DNA of 47,417 nucleotides from Virgibacillus_F sp049310925 (GTDB lineage: Bacteria > Bacillota > Bacilli > Bacillales > Amphibacillaceae). The position numbers were made by a program, and so were the translations under genes. The stretch lies in the NCBI RefSeq assembly GCF_049310925.1, contig NZ_JBMERP010000027.1:1-47417 (forward strand), given 5' to 3'. Shown here piece after piece: positions 47,054 through 47,417 of this stretch (position 1 is its first letter; each line of letters opens with the position of its first letter). Below the pieces are notes generated by a model. That model ran no database searches. It was not told where the DNA came from and saw only the letters and a list, made by a program, of their open reading frames with translations.

Positions 47054-47417
47054 ATGTTATCTGTTACAGATTTACACATTAAGTTTGGTAATTTAGAAGT
47101 ATTAAAAGGCTTAGATTTAAATATAGAAAAAGGAAAAGTAATCGTGATGATTGGGCCATCAGGATCAGGTAAAACAACTTTTCTTCGCTGCCTGAATGCA
47201 TTGGAAACACCTAATAAAGGAATTATTTCTATAAACAAACAAGAAATAGACTTTGAACAGCATCCAAAGAAGAAAGATATCCGTGAGTTACGTAAACAAA
47301 CAGGAATGGTTTTCCAAACCCACAACCTGTTCCCACATTTCACTGCAGCAGAAAATGTAATGGAGGGGCTCGTTACCGTCAAAAAGGTTAAGAAAAGTCA
47401 AGCACGTCAAATAGCGG
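47054..47417 (+). CDS. Polar amino-acid ABC transporter, ATP-binding protein (cut by window edge)
   Basis: First 121 residues visible. Walker A GPSGSGKTT (about 34-42), Q-loop VFQTHNLFPH (about 88-97), and the helical region TAAENVMEGLV. The signature, Walker B and H-loop are beyond the window. TAGGAGG lies 5 nt before the ATG. It energises uptake by the upstream permease and binding protein. The long insert after the A strand (EQHPKKKDIRELRKQ) is usual in polar amino-acid ATPases. Confidence 0.93.
   Translation, partial: MLSVTDLHIKFGNLEVLKGLDLNIEKGKVIVMIGPSGSGKTTFLRCLNALETPNKGIISINKQEIDFEQHPKKKDIRELRKQTGMVFQTHNLFPHFTAAENVMEGLVTVKKVKKSQARQIA

Overview
Low-GC Firmicutes DNA, most likely from a halotolerant spore-forming Bacillaceae (Oceanobacillus/Virgibacillus/Lentibacillus-like). 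The evidence is strong AGGAGG-type ribosome sites with ATG/GTG/TTG starts, sigma-A promoters, CcpA cre boxes, an NsrR/Hmp pair of the Bacillus type, the sporulation protein YtaF and tiny YjcZ-like proteins. Several Bacillaceae-type intergenic repeat families also occur. Both window edges cut a gene.

Layout. (1) 1-6272: a tripartite tricarboxylate transporter (tctC-tctB-tctA) followed by a truncated DASS-type carboxylate transporter, with a CitA/CitB-like two-component system upstream. (2) 6377-9184: a repeat element, an acyl-CoA dehydrogenase whose leader keeps the stump of a deleted MerR regulator and its 19-bp-spacer promoter, and two tiny YjcZ-like genes. (3) 9436-14214: topB, a hemerythrin-domain protein, and the divergent hmp/nsrR pair with an NsrR operator between them. 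(4) 14255-19440: ytaF, a ZIP metal transporter, an atypical SDR, and a cre-controlled sodium:solute symporter with its 36-aa accessory protein. (5) 19511-23546: a Crp/Fnr-family regulator with two small partner genes, a flavodoxin, and an HMA/CopD-like/UbiA set. Two class-II-spaced Crp/Fnr boxes lie in this section.

(6) 23824-38972: the centrepiece, about 15 kb with 14 genes all on the minus strand, from a sigma-A promoter at 38853-38881 to a terminator at 23824-23857. The order is dapA-like aldolase, hpaE, hpaB, hpaD, hpaC, phenylalanine dehydrogenase, E1alpha, E1beta, E2, E3, nhaC, hpaG1, hpaG2, hpaF. The homoprotocatechuate (4-hydroxyphenylacetate) meta-cleavage pathway is interrupted by an amino-acid dehydrogenase and a whole 2-oxoacid dehydrogenase complex. 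I read this as one transcription unit taking Phe/Tyr through the aryl-pyruvate and aryl-acetate to central metabolites. The amino-acid dehydrogenase carries phenylalanine-dehydrogenase, not leucine-dehydrogenase, specificity residues. HpaH (hydratase) and a classical HpaI are absent from the window; the DapA-family enzyme may replace HpaI.

(7) 38997-43708: a repeat element, a GntR/FCD regulator (candidate controller of the aromatic operon), an AEC carrier, a second NhaC antiporter, a 7Fe ferredoxin and a CHY zinc-finger protein. (8) 43778-47417: cvfB (S1 RNA-binding protein) behind a 400-nt structured leader with an intrinsic terminator, then the start of a polar amino-acid ABC transporter (binding protein, permease, truncated ATPase).

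Four non-coding repeat families are scattered through the window: a 250-500 bp MITE-like element (4 copies), an about 85-bp two-hairpin element (4 copies), GTGCCAGGCAC palindromes (5 sites, all in 33.3-42.9 kb), and an eight-unit TCGAGC array with 20-21 bp phasing.
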